The notes: generated from the letters alone by a model not told the origin. DNA of 64,000 bases from VXMO01 sp034422835 (GCA_034422835.1 DAOUJJ010000015.1:1-64000); one strand, 5' to 3'; counted from the stretch's first letter, positions 43,046 through 52,122 are shown. Translations and numbers: made by a program.

Positions 43046-44296
43046 TTAGGCGGTGGACATGATGCGGACGAAGACTTCGTTGGAGAGGAGGCGGCCGCGG
43101 GGGGTTAATCGGAGGGTGCTGCTGCTTCGTTCGAGGAGGGCGTCGGTGATGGATTGTTGGAGGGCGGGGCCGAAGAGGTCGGTGGGTGTGGAGCCGAATC
43201 GGGCTTTGTAGTCATCTTCATTCACGCCGCGATTGAGGCGGAGGCCAAGCACGAGGGTTTCGGCCTGTCGCATGGAGTCGGTGTAGGGATCAATGGAGTC
43301 TATGGGGGCGACGTGGTTGATGGCATCCGCGTTGTCGATAGGGCCATCGAGGGGCGGCAATGGGTTGGATTCCGTGATCGGCTGCTTTGCCAACTCGGCC
43401 ATGCGGTCGATGTAGGCGCGGGGTTGGCGCATGACGGAGAAGCGCGCGCCGAACATGTGGGAGTGGGCGCCGGGGCCGAAACCGAGGAACGGGGTGTTGA
43501 ACCAGTAGCGGAGGTTGTGCTGACATTCGCGGCCGGGTTTCGCCCAGTTTGAGATCTCATACTGCTCCAACCCTGCCTCAGCCATGCGATGTTCGGCCAT
43601 CTCGTACATGTCGGCCGCGAGATCGGGATCGGGTGACGGCAGCCGTCCCGATTCCACCCATCCGTGGAACGGGGTCGATTCTTCAACAGTCAGCGCGTAG
43701 AGGGACAGGTGCTCGGGGGCGAGTTTCAGGGCGCCTGCGAGGCTGGATTCCCACGTCTTGAGGGTCTGGCGGGGCAGGCCGTACATGAGGTCGAGGTTGA
43801 CGTTTGTCGCGCTGCCTGCACGGAGGGCGTTCATGGCGCGTTCCGTGCCTCCCGCGTCATGGAGTCGCCCGAGCATCTGCAGTTCCGAGGCGTCGAAACT
43901 CTGCGCGCCCATGCTGAAACGGTTGACGCCGAGGGACATGACATCACGGACGAAGTCGCGCGTGACGCTCTCCGGGTTTACCTCCATGGAGATCTCTATG
44001 TCGTCACGGAAGTCCAGCTTTGGGGCGAAGGCCCGCAGTATGTCTTCGACCTGGGCGGCTGACAGGAGGGACGGGGTGCCGCCGCCGAAGAAGACGGTCT
44101 CGGTTTCCGGCCGGATGTCTGCGCGATTCAGGGCCTCACTCCATCGGCGGATCTCCGTGGTGAGGGCGGCGACGTAGTCGGGGATGAGTTTCTCAATCCC
44201 GGCGTAGGTATTGAAATCGCAGTAGAAGCACTTGAAGCGGCAGAAGGGGATATGGATATAGAGGGGGAGTGGGAGGGATTGGGGCTGGGGGGTCAT
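43046..44296 (-). CDS. hemW: HemW-like radical SAM protein
   Basis: A 416-residue radical SAM protein. The iron-sulfur motif is Cys19, Cys23 and Cys26 (CRFKCFYCDF), the CX3CX2C form without the fourth cysteine of HemN, which favours HemW, a haem chaperone, over coproporphyrinogen oxidase. Further family marks are FFGGGTPSLL, EVNPESVTRDFV and VNRFSMGAQSFDASELQMLGR. ATG 44296 overlaps the TusA-MetE stop by 4 bp. The link to the sulfur/methyltransferase genes upstream is translational but its meaning is unclear. Confidence 0.87.
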   Translation of the reverse strand: MTPQPQSLPLPLYIHIPFCRFKCFYCDFNTYAGIEKLIPDYVAALTTEIRRWSEALNRADIRPETETVFFGGGTPSLLSAAQVEDILRAFAPKLDFRDDIEISMEVNPESVTRDFVRDVMSLGVNRFSMGAQSFDASELQMLGRLHDAGGTERAMNALRAGSATNVNLDLMYGLPRQTLKTWESSLAGALKLAPEHLSLYALTVEESTPFHGWVESGRLPSPDPDLAADMYEMAEHRMAEAGLEQYEISNWAKPGRECQHNLRYWFNTPFLGFGPGAHSHMFGARFSVMRQPRAYIDRMAELAKQPITESNPLPPLDGPIDNADAINHVAPIDSIDPYTDSMRQAETLVLGLRLNRGVNEDDYKARFGSTPTDLFGPALQQSITDALLERSSSTLRLTPRGRLLSNEVFVRIMSTA

Positions 44297-45852
44297 CGCG
44301 GCTGGGCGATGCGGTTGCGGGAGGCGACGATGGCCCGGAGTTTGGCCTCGGCGATGGCGGCGGAGGAGACGGGGTTGTCCGCGAATGTGGCGAAGCCGCA
44401 GTCCGGTGTGAAGAGGACACGGTGTTCGCCGAAAATATCAATAGCGCGGCGGATGCGGGCGTCAAGGAGGTCAGGCTCCTCGACGTGCGGGGACTTGGGA
44501 TTGACGACGCCGACGCCGATGCGCTTGTCATCGGGGAGTCCGGCAAGAACGTCGATTTCTCCCGCGCGTTCCGTGCCCAACTCAAGGAACAGCGTGCCGA
44601 CATCAACGGTGGAAAGCAGGTAAATGAGGGGGGCGTAGTCGCCGGTGAGGGCGGCGGATTCGTCTGAGGTCCAGTTGCCGCGGCAGACGTGCATGACAAG
44701 TCTTTCGCGGGGGAGGCCGCGCGTGACCTGCGCGAGCAGCTCCTGGGCGAAACCGAGTTCCGTGGCGGTGTCATATCGCTCGCTGAGCGCGCCGCACATG
44801 AAGCTGCGGCGGGCGCGTGATGAGCCATGCACGACCTCCGTTAGCACTGGCTCATCGAACTGGACGATGGACGCGCCGGCGGCGAGCAGATAATGGGCCT
44901 CTTCACGCAGGACGCGCACGACATCCTCCGCCAACTCTTCACGGGTGGTGTAGGGGCTTTCGCGGAGGCAGTCGAGCCACATGGTGCGCGTGAGCAGATA
45001 GGGGCCGGGGAGCGCGACCTTGACTGGCGTGCCCTCCGCCAACTCTTTGGCGAACTCAAGCTCATGGACTGCCAGCGCGGCGCTGCGTCCGAGGCGGCCA
45101 TAGACGACGGGGTGGCGGACGCTGGAGGCGGGGACATCAAGGGCGGCCAGTTCGCGCTCAAACTCCTCGGAGTCGTCCACCATGGCAGCGAGATCGGTGA
45201 GCGGGATGAGCTGGGAGTTGTCCAACAGGCCGCCGACGAAGCTGACGTAATTGTCGCGGCGCTGCTCGCCGTCCGTGAGGACGCCGACGCCTGCGCGTTG
45301 TTGGGCCTGCACGCTGAGGCGGACGGCATCGTTGGCGGTTTCAGCGAACTCATCGTCGGTCATGCGGCCTTCGAGGTGTTCGTGAATCGCGCGGAGCATC
45401 CACGTGGGGCGCGGCCAACTGCCGATTCCCATGACGGAGAGGGGGGCGATTGCCGGGGCGGGTGACGGGGCGGGTAGGGACGCGGGGGTTTCGATTTCAA
45501 CAATAGGGCGGAGAGTCGCCCGATGGATTCCGGCTTCCGCCGGAATGAGGGGAGCATTCGGGGCGGCTTCCGTGTGGCCGTTGGCTCGGTCCGCGAGCGC
45601 GCCTTTACTTACAAGGAAGCTGCGCTGATCGCCTGCTTTTGTCCACGAGACGAGTTCGTTGCCGGTCATGCGGCTCCACGCGGGGAGTTCTACTTCGACG
45701 GTCGACTCAGTGGACAGGATTTCGAGGAGGCCGCCAGGGGGCAGGGGGTCGATGGCGCGGCGGATGAGCAGCAAGAGGCCGCCGCCGCAATCGAGGCTGC
45801 CGCCGTCAAGCGTGGTGTCCGGCGAATGCGTGTGCTGCGCGGCTGCGTCCAT
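44293..45852 (-). CDS. TusA-like domain fused to a MetE-type methyltransferase
   Basis: A 519-residue fusion. Residues 1-80 resemble a TusA sulfur-carrier domain (GGSLDCGGGLLLLIRRA with Cys22; LPAWSRMTGNELVSW). Residues 138-515 are a cobalamin-independent methionine synthase-type barrel with the four zinc ligands His388, Cys390 (VMHVCRGNW), Glu424 (LFLELGTE) and Cys485 (FTPDCGFAT), so homocysteine or another thiol should be activated. Between them, residues 102-110 (LIPAEAGIH) are encoded by a dispersed family-B repeat. The MetE N-terminal domain is absent, as in archaeal-type enzymes. It lies after tusA-like and dsrE-like genes and is coupled to hemW. A sulfur-relay link to methyl transfer is inferred. 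Confidence 0.83.
   Translation of the reverse strand: MDAAAQHTHSPDTTLDGGSLDCGGGLLLLIRRAIDPLPPGGLLEILSTESTVEVELPAWSRMTGNELVSWTKAGDQRSFLVSKGALADRANGHTEAAPNAPLIPAEAGIHRATLRPIVEIETPASLPAPSPAPAIAPLSVMGIGSWPRPTWMLRAIHEHLEGRMTDDEFAETANDAVRLSVQAQQRAGVGVLTDGEQRRDNYVSFVGGLLDNSQLIPLTDLAAMVDDSEEFERELAALDVPASSVRHPVVYGRLGRSAALAVHELEFAKELAEGTPVKVALPGPYLLTRTMWLDCLRESPYTTREELAEDVVRVLREEAHYLLAAGASIVQFDEPVLTEVVHGSSRARRSFMCGALSERYDTATELGFAQELLAQVTRGLPRERLVMHVCRGNWTSDESAALTGDYAPLIYLLSTVDVGTLFLELGTERAGEIDVLAGLPDDKRIGVGVVNPKSPHVEEPDLLDARIRRAIDIFGEHRVLFTPDCGFATFADNPVSSAAIAEAKLRAIVASRNRIAQPR
45522..45549. repeat. Dispersed palindromic repeat, family B, inside a coding region
   Basis: GATGGATTCCGGCTTCCGCC then GGAATGAG. 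It lies in the linker of the TusA-MetE fusion and is read in frame. Confidence 0.78.
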
Positions 45853-45891
45853 GATCGTTGCCTGAATGGCCGTTCGGAGAGATCGCCTCGG

Positions 45892-46254
45892 CTAATAGGA
45901 GATAACGGGCACGCCCTCGGAGATGAACTCGATGAGGGTTGCGCCGCCGACGACATCCGCGCCGTCGATGAGCTTGGCGGGTTCGAGGCCGCGCTTGTTG
46001 AAGCATGGGGCGCAGACGAGGATGCGTCCGCCGCCCTCCACAAAGTTGTTCATCAACTGCGAGAGAGGGGCGAATCCCTCCTCGTTGATGTCATCCGCGT
46101 AGCCCTTCTGCGAGACGCGGACGCCCTCCGTGCTGAGGAAGACGACGGTTTCCTTTTCGGAGCCGAGCGCGGCGTTGGCGAGGACGAAAGCGACCGTTGT
46201 GCGGTCGGGATCATCACCGGCGTGAGTGAGGCTGATACAAACCCTGTCGGACAT
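45892..46254 (-). CDS. DsrE-like sulfur-carrier protein
   Basis: A 120-residue DsrE/DsrF-fold protein. CISLTHAGDDPDRTTVAFVL and ETVVFLSTEGVRVSQKGYAD form the Rossmann-like core, and ILVCAPCFNKRGLE holds Cys81 and Cys84, the likely persulfide-carrying cysteines. Such proteins take sulfur from TusA in relay chains. The frame opens upstream, but ATG ending at 46254 (MSDRVC) is preferred. It lies 39 nt before the TusA-MetE fusion and 35 nt after a free-standing TusA-like gene. Confidence 0.85.
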   Translation of the reverse strand: MSDRVCISLTHAGDDPDRTTVAFVLANAALGSEKETVVFLSTEGVRVSQKGYADDINEEGFAPLSQLMNNFVEGGGRILVCAPCFNKRGLEPAKLIDGADVVGGATLIEFISEGVPVISY

Positions 46255-46289
46255 CTGCTGCGTTCCTCCTCGGGCGGAATGGCCGCCTG

Positions 46290-46544
46290 CTATTTCTGTT
46301 CGATCCAGTACTCGGGGTGTTCTGCGTGGCGGAGTTGGCGGTTGGTGACGCGGCACCACGCGGGGATTTCAAGCGGGGCGGCGATGTCACGCGTGATCAG
46401 GCGGAAAAGGTCGCCGGTTTGGAGGGGGCGGAATCGCAGTCGGAGTTGAATGAGCACCTCGCCGCAGCCCGTTTCGCCCGCGTCCCACTCCACTGCGAAG
46501 GATGGCGCGGCAGTTGTTGCGCCGTCCGTATTCGTGTCCTGCAT
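46290..46544 (-). CDS. TusA-like sulfur-carrier protein
   Basis: An 84-residue protein of the TusA/SirA fold. The core is EWDAGETGCGEVLIQLRLRF followed by LEIPAWCRVTNRQLRHAEH. Cys27 occupies the place of the sulfur-carrying cysteine, but the usual CP pair reads CG. A second cysteine is in PAWCR. The start is taken at MQDTNTDG (ATG ending at 46544). It is the first gene of the operon that continues with a DsrE-like gene and the TusA-MetE fusion. Confidence 0.82.
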   Translation of the reverse strand: MQDTNTDGATTAAPSFAVEWDAGETGCGEVLIQLRLRFRPLQTGDLFRLITRDIAAPLEIPAWCRVTNRQLRHAEHPEYWIEQK

Positions 46545-46642
46545 GGCTGAATTGATTACCCACCCCACGTATCAGGTTTGCTTATAGCGTCCATAAGCAT
46601 ATCGCATACGGGAAAGCGTTTCAAAGGAGGGGGGGCGGGTGG

Positions 46643-46668
46643 CCCTTCGACAGGCTCAGGGCGAACGG
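46643..46668. repeat. Dispersed repeat, family A
   Basis: CCCTTCGACAGGCTCAGGGC then GAACGG, upstream of the TusA-like operon. Confidence 0.75.
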
Positions 46669-46709
46669 GGGTAGGGAGAGGCGAGGTAGTTCACCAGATT
46701 CTTCACCAC

Positions 46710-47906
46710 TCAGTCCTCAGTCCAAACCTCGGTGAGGTCTGGCCAGTCTGATTCCTTGACAAGATTGACGGCGGAACTACCAAGATTGATCAAGACGACA
46801 TCTAAACCGCGCGCAGTGTAGTCGACAAAGTATGCGGCAATCTGTGAACCATCCGGCGATATTGACATGGCCAAACGATGCCCTCTTGGCCATTGCCATC
46901 CGTCGTCCGGTTCCCATATCACGCGCGTGCTGCGCCCGTCAGGCGTTAAACCCCAAAGGTCCCCCTTGAGGAAATAGTAGATTTCGTCCCCCCCGGGCGG
47001 CCAGAATAGCCCCCGCGGAATGCTGTCCCTCAGATTGAGAATCAGCCTCGGGGGTATTCGCTGTCTTGTATCAGCCACAAACACGCCGCTGTCGGCAATT
47101 GCAATGGCAATTTGCGAGTTGTCGGGCGACCAAGCCAACAATGGATAAGCTCCGATATCGTGTTGGATTCGGCGCTCGAAGCCTTCATACACAATTTCAA
47201 CCCCGGAACCGTCCGCTCTCACGATGTACAAGGAAAACGCGTAAAAGGGGACTCCATCTATGATTCGGCGACTCCCCTTCTCAGGGAAACTTGTGAAAGC
47301 CAGTCTCTTGCCATCAGGGGACCACACAACGGGCCCCTGCGATGCAGAGATATCCGGCGCAACACTAATCACATCTGACCCATCCGGCGACATTACATAC
47401 AAACGATCCGAACCGGGTCGCGTTTCCACTCGATTTGACAAGAACGCAATACGTGAGCCGTCAGGCGACCAAATCGGGTTCCTGTCCCTGGCTGTAGAAT
47501 GGGTCAGTTGTGTTGCTCCACCGTTCTCATCGAATTCAAGCAACGCAATATCCCAACTGTAGTGTCCATCAGTGACGAATCTGTGTGTTGTAAAGGCGAT
47601 CCGTGTGCCGTCAGGCGAGACGCTGGGCGAAGTGTCGAGCTGAAGGAGATCTCTGGGACTCTCCGTCTTCTGTGATAGGATTGAGACTTGCCCGGTACTG
47701 GCGTCGATGATATGCAGCTTTTCATACCGAGAGACTATGATGGTCTCTCCATTAGGCATCCATTGCGGCGTATTTGACATCCCCGATCGACTGAGGACCA
47801 TTTCCACATAATCCTCATCATTCGCCCGACACTCGGAGATAGCGCCAAACGAGGACAAGACAAGCACCAAAATACTGCATTTGACCATGAACTTGAGGAG
47901 TTTCAT
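46710..47906 (-). CDS. Exported TolB-like beta-propeller protein
   Basis: A 398-residue exported protein. A signal peptide (KCSILVLVLSSFGAISECRA) precedes repeated propeller blades with WSPDGSRIAFLS, WSPDGKRLAFTS, WSPDNSQIAIAI and SPDGSQIAAYF. A lipobox is not evident. The start is taken at MKLLKFMVK rather than the longer frame at 47921. The gene is more AT-rich than its neighbours. Its function is unknown; as with the propeller at 39767-41359, a role in protein binding at the envelope is an inference. Confidence 0.78.
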   Translation of the reverse strand: MKLLKFMVKCSILVLVLSSFGAISECRANDEDYVEMVLSRSGMSNTPQWMPNGETIIVSRYEKLHIIDASTGQVSILSQKTESPRDLLQLDTSPSVSPDGTRIAFTTHRFVTDGHYSWDIALLEFDENGGATQLTHSTARDRNPIWSPDGSRIAFLSNRVETRPGSDRLYVMSPDGSDVISVAPDISASQGPVVWSPDGKRLAFTSFPEKGSRRIIDGVPFYAFSLYIVRADGSGVEIVYEGFERRIQHDIGAYPLLAWSPDNSQIAIAIADSGVFVADTRQRIPPRLILNLRDSIPRGLFWPPGGDEIYYFLKGDLWGLTPDGRSTRVIWEPDDGWQWPRGHRLAMSISPDGSQIAAYFVDYTARGLDVVLINLGSSAVNLVKESDWPDLTEVWTED

Positions 47907-48030
47907 TGGCGCCCTCTTCACTAGTACCGTCGGGACGGGGTATCCATGCTCCTAAGTGTAGGTACTTTCGCTAAGCGTGCAATAAACCTTGTCTTGCAAG
48001 GGTGGTCAGGTTCACCCCCCTAAGCCGTTG

Positions 48031-48056
48031 GATTCTTCGACTGCGCTCGGAATGAC
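48031..48056. repeat. Dispersed repeat, family C
   Basis: GATTCTTCGACTGCGCTCGG then AATGAC. Confidence 0.65.
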
Positions 48057-48137
48057 AGGGTGGGGGTGGTTGGAATGACGGATGGGGGGCGGGAATGACG
48101 GATGGTTGCGTTACGGGGTTGTGCGGCGAGGACTCTA

Positions 48138-48173
48138 GATTCCTCGACTGCGCTGCGCTCCGCTCGGAATGAC
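48138..48173. repeat. Dispersed repeat, family C, expanded
   Basis: Family-C sequence with an internal duplication (CTGCGCTGCGCTCCGCTCGG) before AATGAC. Confidence 0.65.
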
Positions 48174-48207
48174 AAGTTGTGGTGCTTGGAATGACAGAGT
48201 GGGGTGG

Positions 48208-48233
48208 CCCTTCGACAGGCTCAGGGCGAACGG
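48208..48233. repeat. Dispersed repeat, family A
   Basis: CCCTTCGACAGGCTCAGGGC then GAACGG, identical to the copies at 46643-46668 and 54916-54941. Confidence 0.75.
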
Positions 48234-48240
48234 GGGAGTC

Positions 48241-48275
48241 ACCCCTACCCCGGCCCTCCCCCATCAAGAGGGAGG
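48241..48275. repeat. Dispersed repeat, family D
   Basis: ACCCCTACCCCGGCCCTCCC then CCATCAAGAGGGAGG; related to 42966-43003. Confidence 0.5.
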
Positions 48276-48309
48276 GAGAGCGAAGGCAGTTTGGTTGTAG
48301 GATGCGGGT

Positions 48310-49359
48310 ATGAGTGGTGAGGGGTGGAGCGAGCAGGGGACCAACGAGCAGGTGAGCAGCGGGCAGGTTCCCATCCTGGTGGGGTGGGCGATGGCGGATG
48401 CGCTGTTTGAGCGGATTGCGGCGGCGGATACGCGGGTACGGTTGCTGAACCGGGAGATTCCGCCGCTGCCCGCGCCGACGCAGTTGTGGCCGCCGTTCCC
48501 TGACGAATTGCTGCCGCTGGTTCCTCGGGCAGAGGTGCTGTTGACGCTGCGGCTGCCGCCCGGCGTACCGGAGTCGACGCCGAACCTGAGGTGGATTCAT
48601 TCGCAGGCGGCGGGAATCGACTATGTGGACCGAGCGCCGGGGCTGCTGGATGCGGGCGTGGTCATCACGAGCTCGTCCGGGGTTCATGCGAGGCCGTTGA
48701 GTGAGACCGTGATCGGCGCGATCATCGCGATGGCGAAGGGGTTTCCGCAGGCCACGCGGCGGCAGGACAGGCATGAGTGGCTGCGGTATACGCCGGAGGA
48801 CGTTGCGGACAAGCTCGTCACGGTTATCGGGGCGGGAAAGATCGGGACGGCTATAGCCGAACGGTGCCGCGCGATGGGGATGCGGGTTATCGGTGTGCGG
48901 CGGACCGCTCCGGCGGAGGGGTCGGACATCGGGCCGTTTGGGCGAGTTGTTGGACAGGACGAGTTGGCCGAGGCGCTGTCGGGGAGTGATTACGTGGTGC
49001 TGTGCGCGCCGCGGACACCGGAGACTGTGGGGATGATCGGCGTGTCCGAGTTTGCAGCGATGAAGAAGGGGGCGCGGTTCATCAACGTGGCGCGTGGCGA
49101 CCTTGTGGACGAAGGAGCGTTGATCGCGGCGTTGGAGTCGGGGCAGCTTGGCGGGGCTTATCTGGATGTGTTCGCGACGGAGCCTCTGCCGGATGAGAGT
49201 CCGCTGTGGGACATGGAGAACGTGCTGATCACGGGTCACTCGGGGGCGGGGTCGGCGGATCGGGATGAGCGCGTGGTGGGGATCTTTTTGGAGAACCTGC
49301 GGCAGTATGTGGGTGGGCGGCCGTTGGTCAATGTGTACGACCACGGGCGGGGGTATTAG
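48310..49359 (+). CDS. D-2-hydroxyacid dehydrogenase
   Basis: A 349-residue NAD(P)-dependent dehydrogenase of the D-isomer 2-hydroxyacid family. The dinucleotide motif is VTVIGAGKIGTAIAERCRAM. The catalytic triad is Arg in NVARGDLVDE, Glu in FATEPLPDESPLW and His in ITGHSGAGSADR. VRRTAP after the second strand suggests NADP may be accepted, since an Arg pair replaces the usual Asp. The substrate is not fixed; glyoxylate, hydroxypyruvate or another 2-oxo acid is possible. The first 18 residues are polar and may be mis-assigned; no ribosome site stands out. It is followed 48 nt later by acnA. Confidence 0.87.
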   Translation: MSGEGWSEQGTNEQVSSGQVPILVGWAMADALFERIAAADTRVRLLNREIPPLPAPTQLWPPFPDELLPLVPRAEVLLTLRLPPGVPESTPNLRWIHSQAAGIDYVDRAPGLLDAGVVITSSSGVHARPLSETVIGAIIAMAKGFPQATRRQDRHEWLRYTPEDVADKLVTVIGAGKIGTAIAERCRAMGMRVIGVRRTAPAEGSDIGPFGRVVGQDELAEALSGSDYVVLCAPRTPETVGMIGVSEFAAMKKGARFINVARGDLVDEGALIAALESGQLGGAYLDVFATEPLPDESPLWDMENVLITGHSGAGSADRDERVVGIFLENLRQYVGGRPLVNVYDHGRGY

Positions 49360-49407
49360 GGGATTGTATTTGCTACACTATGGCGCGGCTTGTGAGAGGG
49401 ATTTGAG

Positions 49408-52122
49408 ATGACTAACCAGGATGTTTTCTCGGCGCGGCGGACGCTGGAGACGGGCTCTGGGCCGGTGGCGTATTACGACGTCAACGCTCTGGAAGAGCAG
49501 GGCATCGGGGAGGTGTCGCGGCTGCCGTTCTCCATCAAGGTCATGTTGGAAAGCCTGCTGCGGAACGTGAACGGGTACGACGTTCTTGAAGAGGACGTGC
49601 GCGCGCTGGCGGGGTGGCAGGCGGAGCCGGGGGAGATCACGGTACCGCTCAAGCTGGCGCGTGTGATTCTGCAGGATTTCACGGGCGTGCCGGCGGTGGT
49701 CGATTTGGCGGCGCTGCGGAGCGCGATGGCGCGGGCGGGGGCGGACCCGTCCGTTATCAATCCCGTCGTTCCGGTTGACCTCGTTATCGATCACTCAGTG
49801 CAAGTGGACTTCTTCGGCACGGCGTACGCGCTGAGCGGGAACGTCGAGAAGGAGTATGAGCGGAACGGGGAGCGGTACAAGCTGCTCAAGTGGGCGCAGG
49901 GGTCGATTGACAATTTCCGTGTTGTGCCGCCGGGGGCGGGCATCGTCCACCAGGTGAACCTTGAATACCTGGGCAGCGTGGTGATGGCCAAAGAGGAGGA
50001 CGGCGAGCGGGTGGCGTTCCCGGACTCGCTGGTGGGGACGGATTCCCACACCACGATGATCAACGGACTTGGCGTGCTGGGCTGGGGCGTTGGAGGCATC
50101 GAGGCCGAGGCCGTGATGCTCGATCAGCCATATTACATGCTTGCGCCGCGCGTGGTGGGATTCAAGCTGTCCGGCAGCCTGCCAGAAGGGGCGACAGCGA
50201 CCGATCTCGTGCTGACCGTGACGGAGATGCTGCGGGCGCACGGCGTGGTCGGGGACTTTGTTGAGTTCTATGGCTCGGGGCTGACGGGGCTGCCGGTGGC
50301 GGACCGGGCGACGATTGCGAACATGTCGCCGGAATACGGCGCGACGATGGGCTATTTCCCCATCGATGACGAGACGCTGGCGTATCTGAGGCTTTCGGGC
50401 AGGCGTCCTGAACTGATTGACCTGGTTGAGAAGTATGCCAAGGCGCAGGGGCTGTTCAGGACGGACGACACACCGGATCCGATGTATTCGGACACCTTGT
50501 CGCTTGACCTGAGCACCATTGTGCCGTCGTTGGCGGGGCCGAAGCGCCCGCAGGACAGGGTGGAGCTTGGTAGTGTGAAGTCGAGTTTCCAGGAACATCT
50601 GACACTGTCTCCAGCAGAACGCGGTTTCGGGCTGAGCGGCGAGGAGGCCGAGAAGACCGCCGTTGTTGGGCACGGGGTGGAGGCATTCCAGTTGCAGCAT
50701 GGCTCCGTCGTCATTGCGGCGATCACGTCCTGCACAAACACGTCCAACCCGTCGGTGATGATCGGGGCGGGGCTGCTGGCAAAGAACGCAGTGACCGCAG
50801 GCATTACGACGAAGCCGTGGGTGAAGACGTCGATGGCGCCGGGATCGAAGGTTGTGACGGACTATCTTGAGGCCGCCGGGCTTGTGCCGTTCATGGAGGC
50901 GCAGCGATTCCACACGGTGGGTTTCGGCTGTACGACGTGCATCGGCAACTCCGGGCCGCTGCCGGAGGACATCGCCAATGCCATTGAGGACAGCGATCTT
51001 GTGGCGGCGGCGGTGCTGTCCGGCAATCGGAACTTCGAGGGCAGGGTGAATCCACACGTCAAGGCGAATTACCTGGCGTCGCCCATGTTGGTTGTGGCGT
51101 ACGCGCTGGCAGGGCGGATGGACATTGATTTTACATCGGAGCCGCTGGGAACCGACCCGAACGGTCAAGGCGTGTTCCTGCGCGATATCTGGCCGTCGCA
51201 GCACGATATTCAGCAGGCTATCTCCAACAACGTCAGTCCGGATATGTTTGAGCAGCAGTATGGCGCAATCTTCGACGGTGATGAGCAGTGGAAGGAGCTT
51301 GAGGCGCCCGCGGGCGAGTTGTACGAGTGGGAGCTGGATTCGACGTATCTGCAGGAGCCGCCGTTCTTCAAGGATTTTCCACTTGACCCTCCCGCGCTGC
51401 CTGTTGTTGAGGATGCGCGCGTGCTCGCGGTGCTTGGAGATTCCGTAACAACTGACCACATTTCGCCGGCGGGCAACATCGCGGCGCGCAGCCCGGCGGG
51501 GCAGTTCCTGCAAGGACGGGATGTGTTGCAGGCGGACTTCAACTCATATGGTTCGCGTCGCGGCAACCATGAAATCCTGATGCGCGGCACGTTCGCCAAC
51601 ATCCGCATCAAGAACCAGATGCTGGATGACGTGGAGGGTGGGTTCACTTTGAAGCTGCCTGAGAACGAGCAGATGCCCATCTACGATGCCGCCATGCGTT
51701 ACCAGCAGGAGGGCGTGCCGACGGTCATCTTTGGCGGCAAGGAGTACGGTTCCGGGTCAAGCCGCGATTGGGCGGCAAAGGGGCCGTACCTGCTTGGCGT
51801 GAGAGCGGCGATCGCGGAGTCGTTTGAGCGGATTCACCGTTCCAACCTCGTTGGGATGGGCGTGCTGCCACTCCAGTTCCACGAGGGTGAAAACGCAGCC
51901 ACCTACGGCATCACGGGCCGGGAAACGGTGACGATCGGCAGTCTTGATGACGGCATCGAGCCGGGGCAGGACATCGACGTTACCGTGCGGCGCGAGGACG
52001 GGTCAGAGACGATGTTCGCGGCGACGGTGCGAATCGATACGCAAGTGGAGGCGGACTATTACCGCAACGGCGGGATACTGCACACGGTGTTGAGGAAGCT
52101 GCTGAATGAGGCGGGGAATTAG
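49408..52122 (+). CDS. acnA: Aconitate hydratase
   Basis: A 904-residue [4Fe-4S] enzyme that interconverts citrate and isocitrate in the TCA cycle. Cluster cysteines are Cys442 (ITSCTNTSNPSVM), Cys508 and Cys511 (GFGCTTCIGNSG). VGTDSHTTMINGLGVLGWGV and GGKEYGSGSSRDWAAKG are the substrate-binding motifs, the latter in the swivelling domain. The length fits the AcnA/IRP1 group. ATG 49408 follows a purine-rich segment (GAGAGGGATTTGAG). It ends at a strong bidirectional terminator shared with fabF. Confidence 0.96.
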   Translation: MTNQDVFSARRTLETGSGPVAYYDVNALEEQGIGEVSRLPFSIKVMLESLLRNVNGYDVLEEDVRALAGWQAEPGEITVPLKLARVILQDFTGVPAVVDLAALRSAMARAGADPSVINPVVPVDLVIDHSVQVDFFGTAYALSGNVEKEYERNGERYKLLKWAQGSIDNFRVVPPGAGIVHQVNLEYLGSVVMAKEEDGERVAFPDSLVGTDSHTTMINGLGVLGWGVGGIEAEAVMLDQPYYMLAPRVVGFKLSGSLPEGATATDLVLTVTEMLRAHGVVGDFVEFYGSGLTGLPVADRATIANMSPEYGATMGYFPIDDETLAYLRLSGRRPELIDLVEKYAKAQGLFRTDDTPDPMYSDTLSLDLSTIVPSLAGPKRPQDRVELGSVKSSFQEHLTLSPAERGFGLSGEEAEKTAVVGHGVEAFQLQHGSVVIAAITSCTNTSNPSVMIGAGLLAKNAVTAGITTKPWVKTSMAPGSKVVTDYLEAAGLVPFMEAQRFHTVGFGCTTCIGNSGPLPEDIANAIEDSDLVAAAVLSGNRNFEGRVNPHVKANYLASPMLVVAYALAGRMDIDFTSEPLGTDPNGQGVFLRDIWPSQHDIQQAISNNVSPDMFEQQYGAIFDGDEQWKELEAPAGELYEWELDSTYLQEPPFFKDFPLDPPALPVVEDARVLAVLGDSVTTDHISPAGNIAARSPAGQFLQGRDVLQADFNSYGSRRGNHEILMRGTFANIRIKNQMLDDVEGGFTLKLPENEQMPIYDAAMRYQQEGVPTVIFGGKEYGSGSSRDWAAKGPYLLGVRAAIAESFERIHRSNLVGMGVLPLQFHEGENAATYGITGRETVTIGSLDDGIEPGQDIDVTVRREDGSETMFAATVRIDTQVEADYYRNGGILHTVLRKLLNEAGN

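Larger units (their letters stand above)
47907..48309. other. Intergenic region rich in dispersed repeats
   Basis: No gene is supported here. The region contains two family-C repeats (48031-48056, 48138-48173), a family-A repeat (48208-48233), a family-D repeat (48241-48275), and several AATGACGGATGG-type fragments at 48073-48113. It separates the divergent propeller and dehydrogenase genes, so promoters for both must lie here, but no clear ones were found. Confidence 0.7.

Noticed and set aside
47971..49344. Minus-strand open frame of 457 codons
   Set aside because: It lies mostly opposite the intact 2-hydroxyacid dehydrogenase gene and then runs through intergenic repeats. The translation is proline/arginine/histidine-rich.
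49795..51513. Minus-strand open frame of 572 codons
   Set aside because: It is a shadow of acnA, which has full family motifs on the plus strand. The antisense translation is arginine- and histidine-rich without domains.
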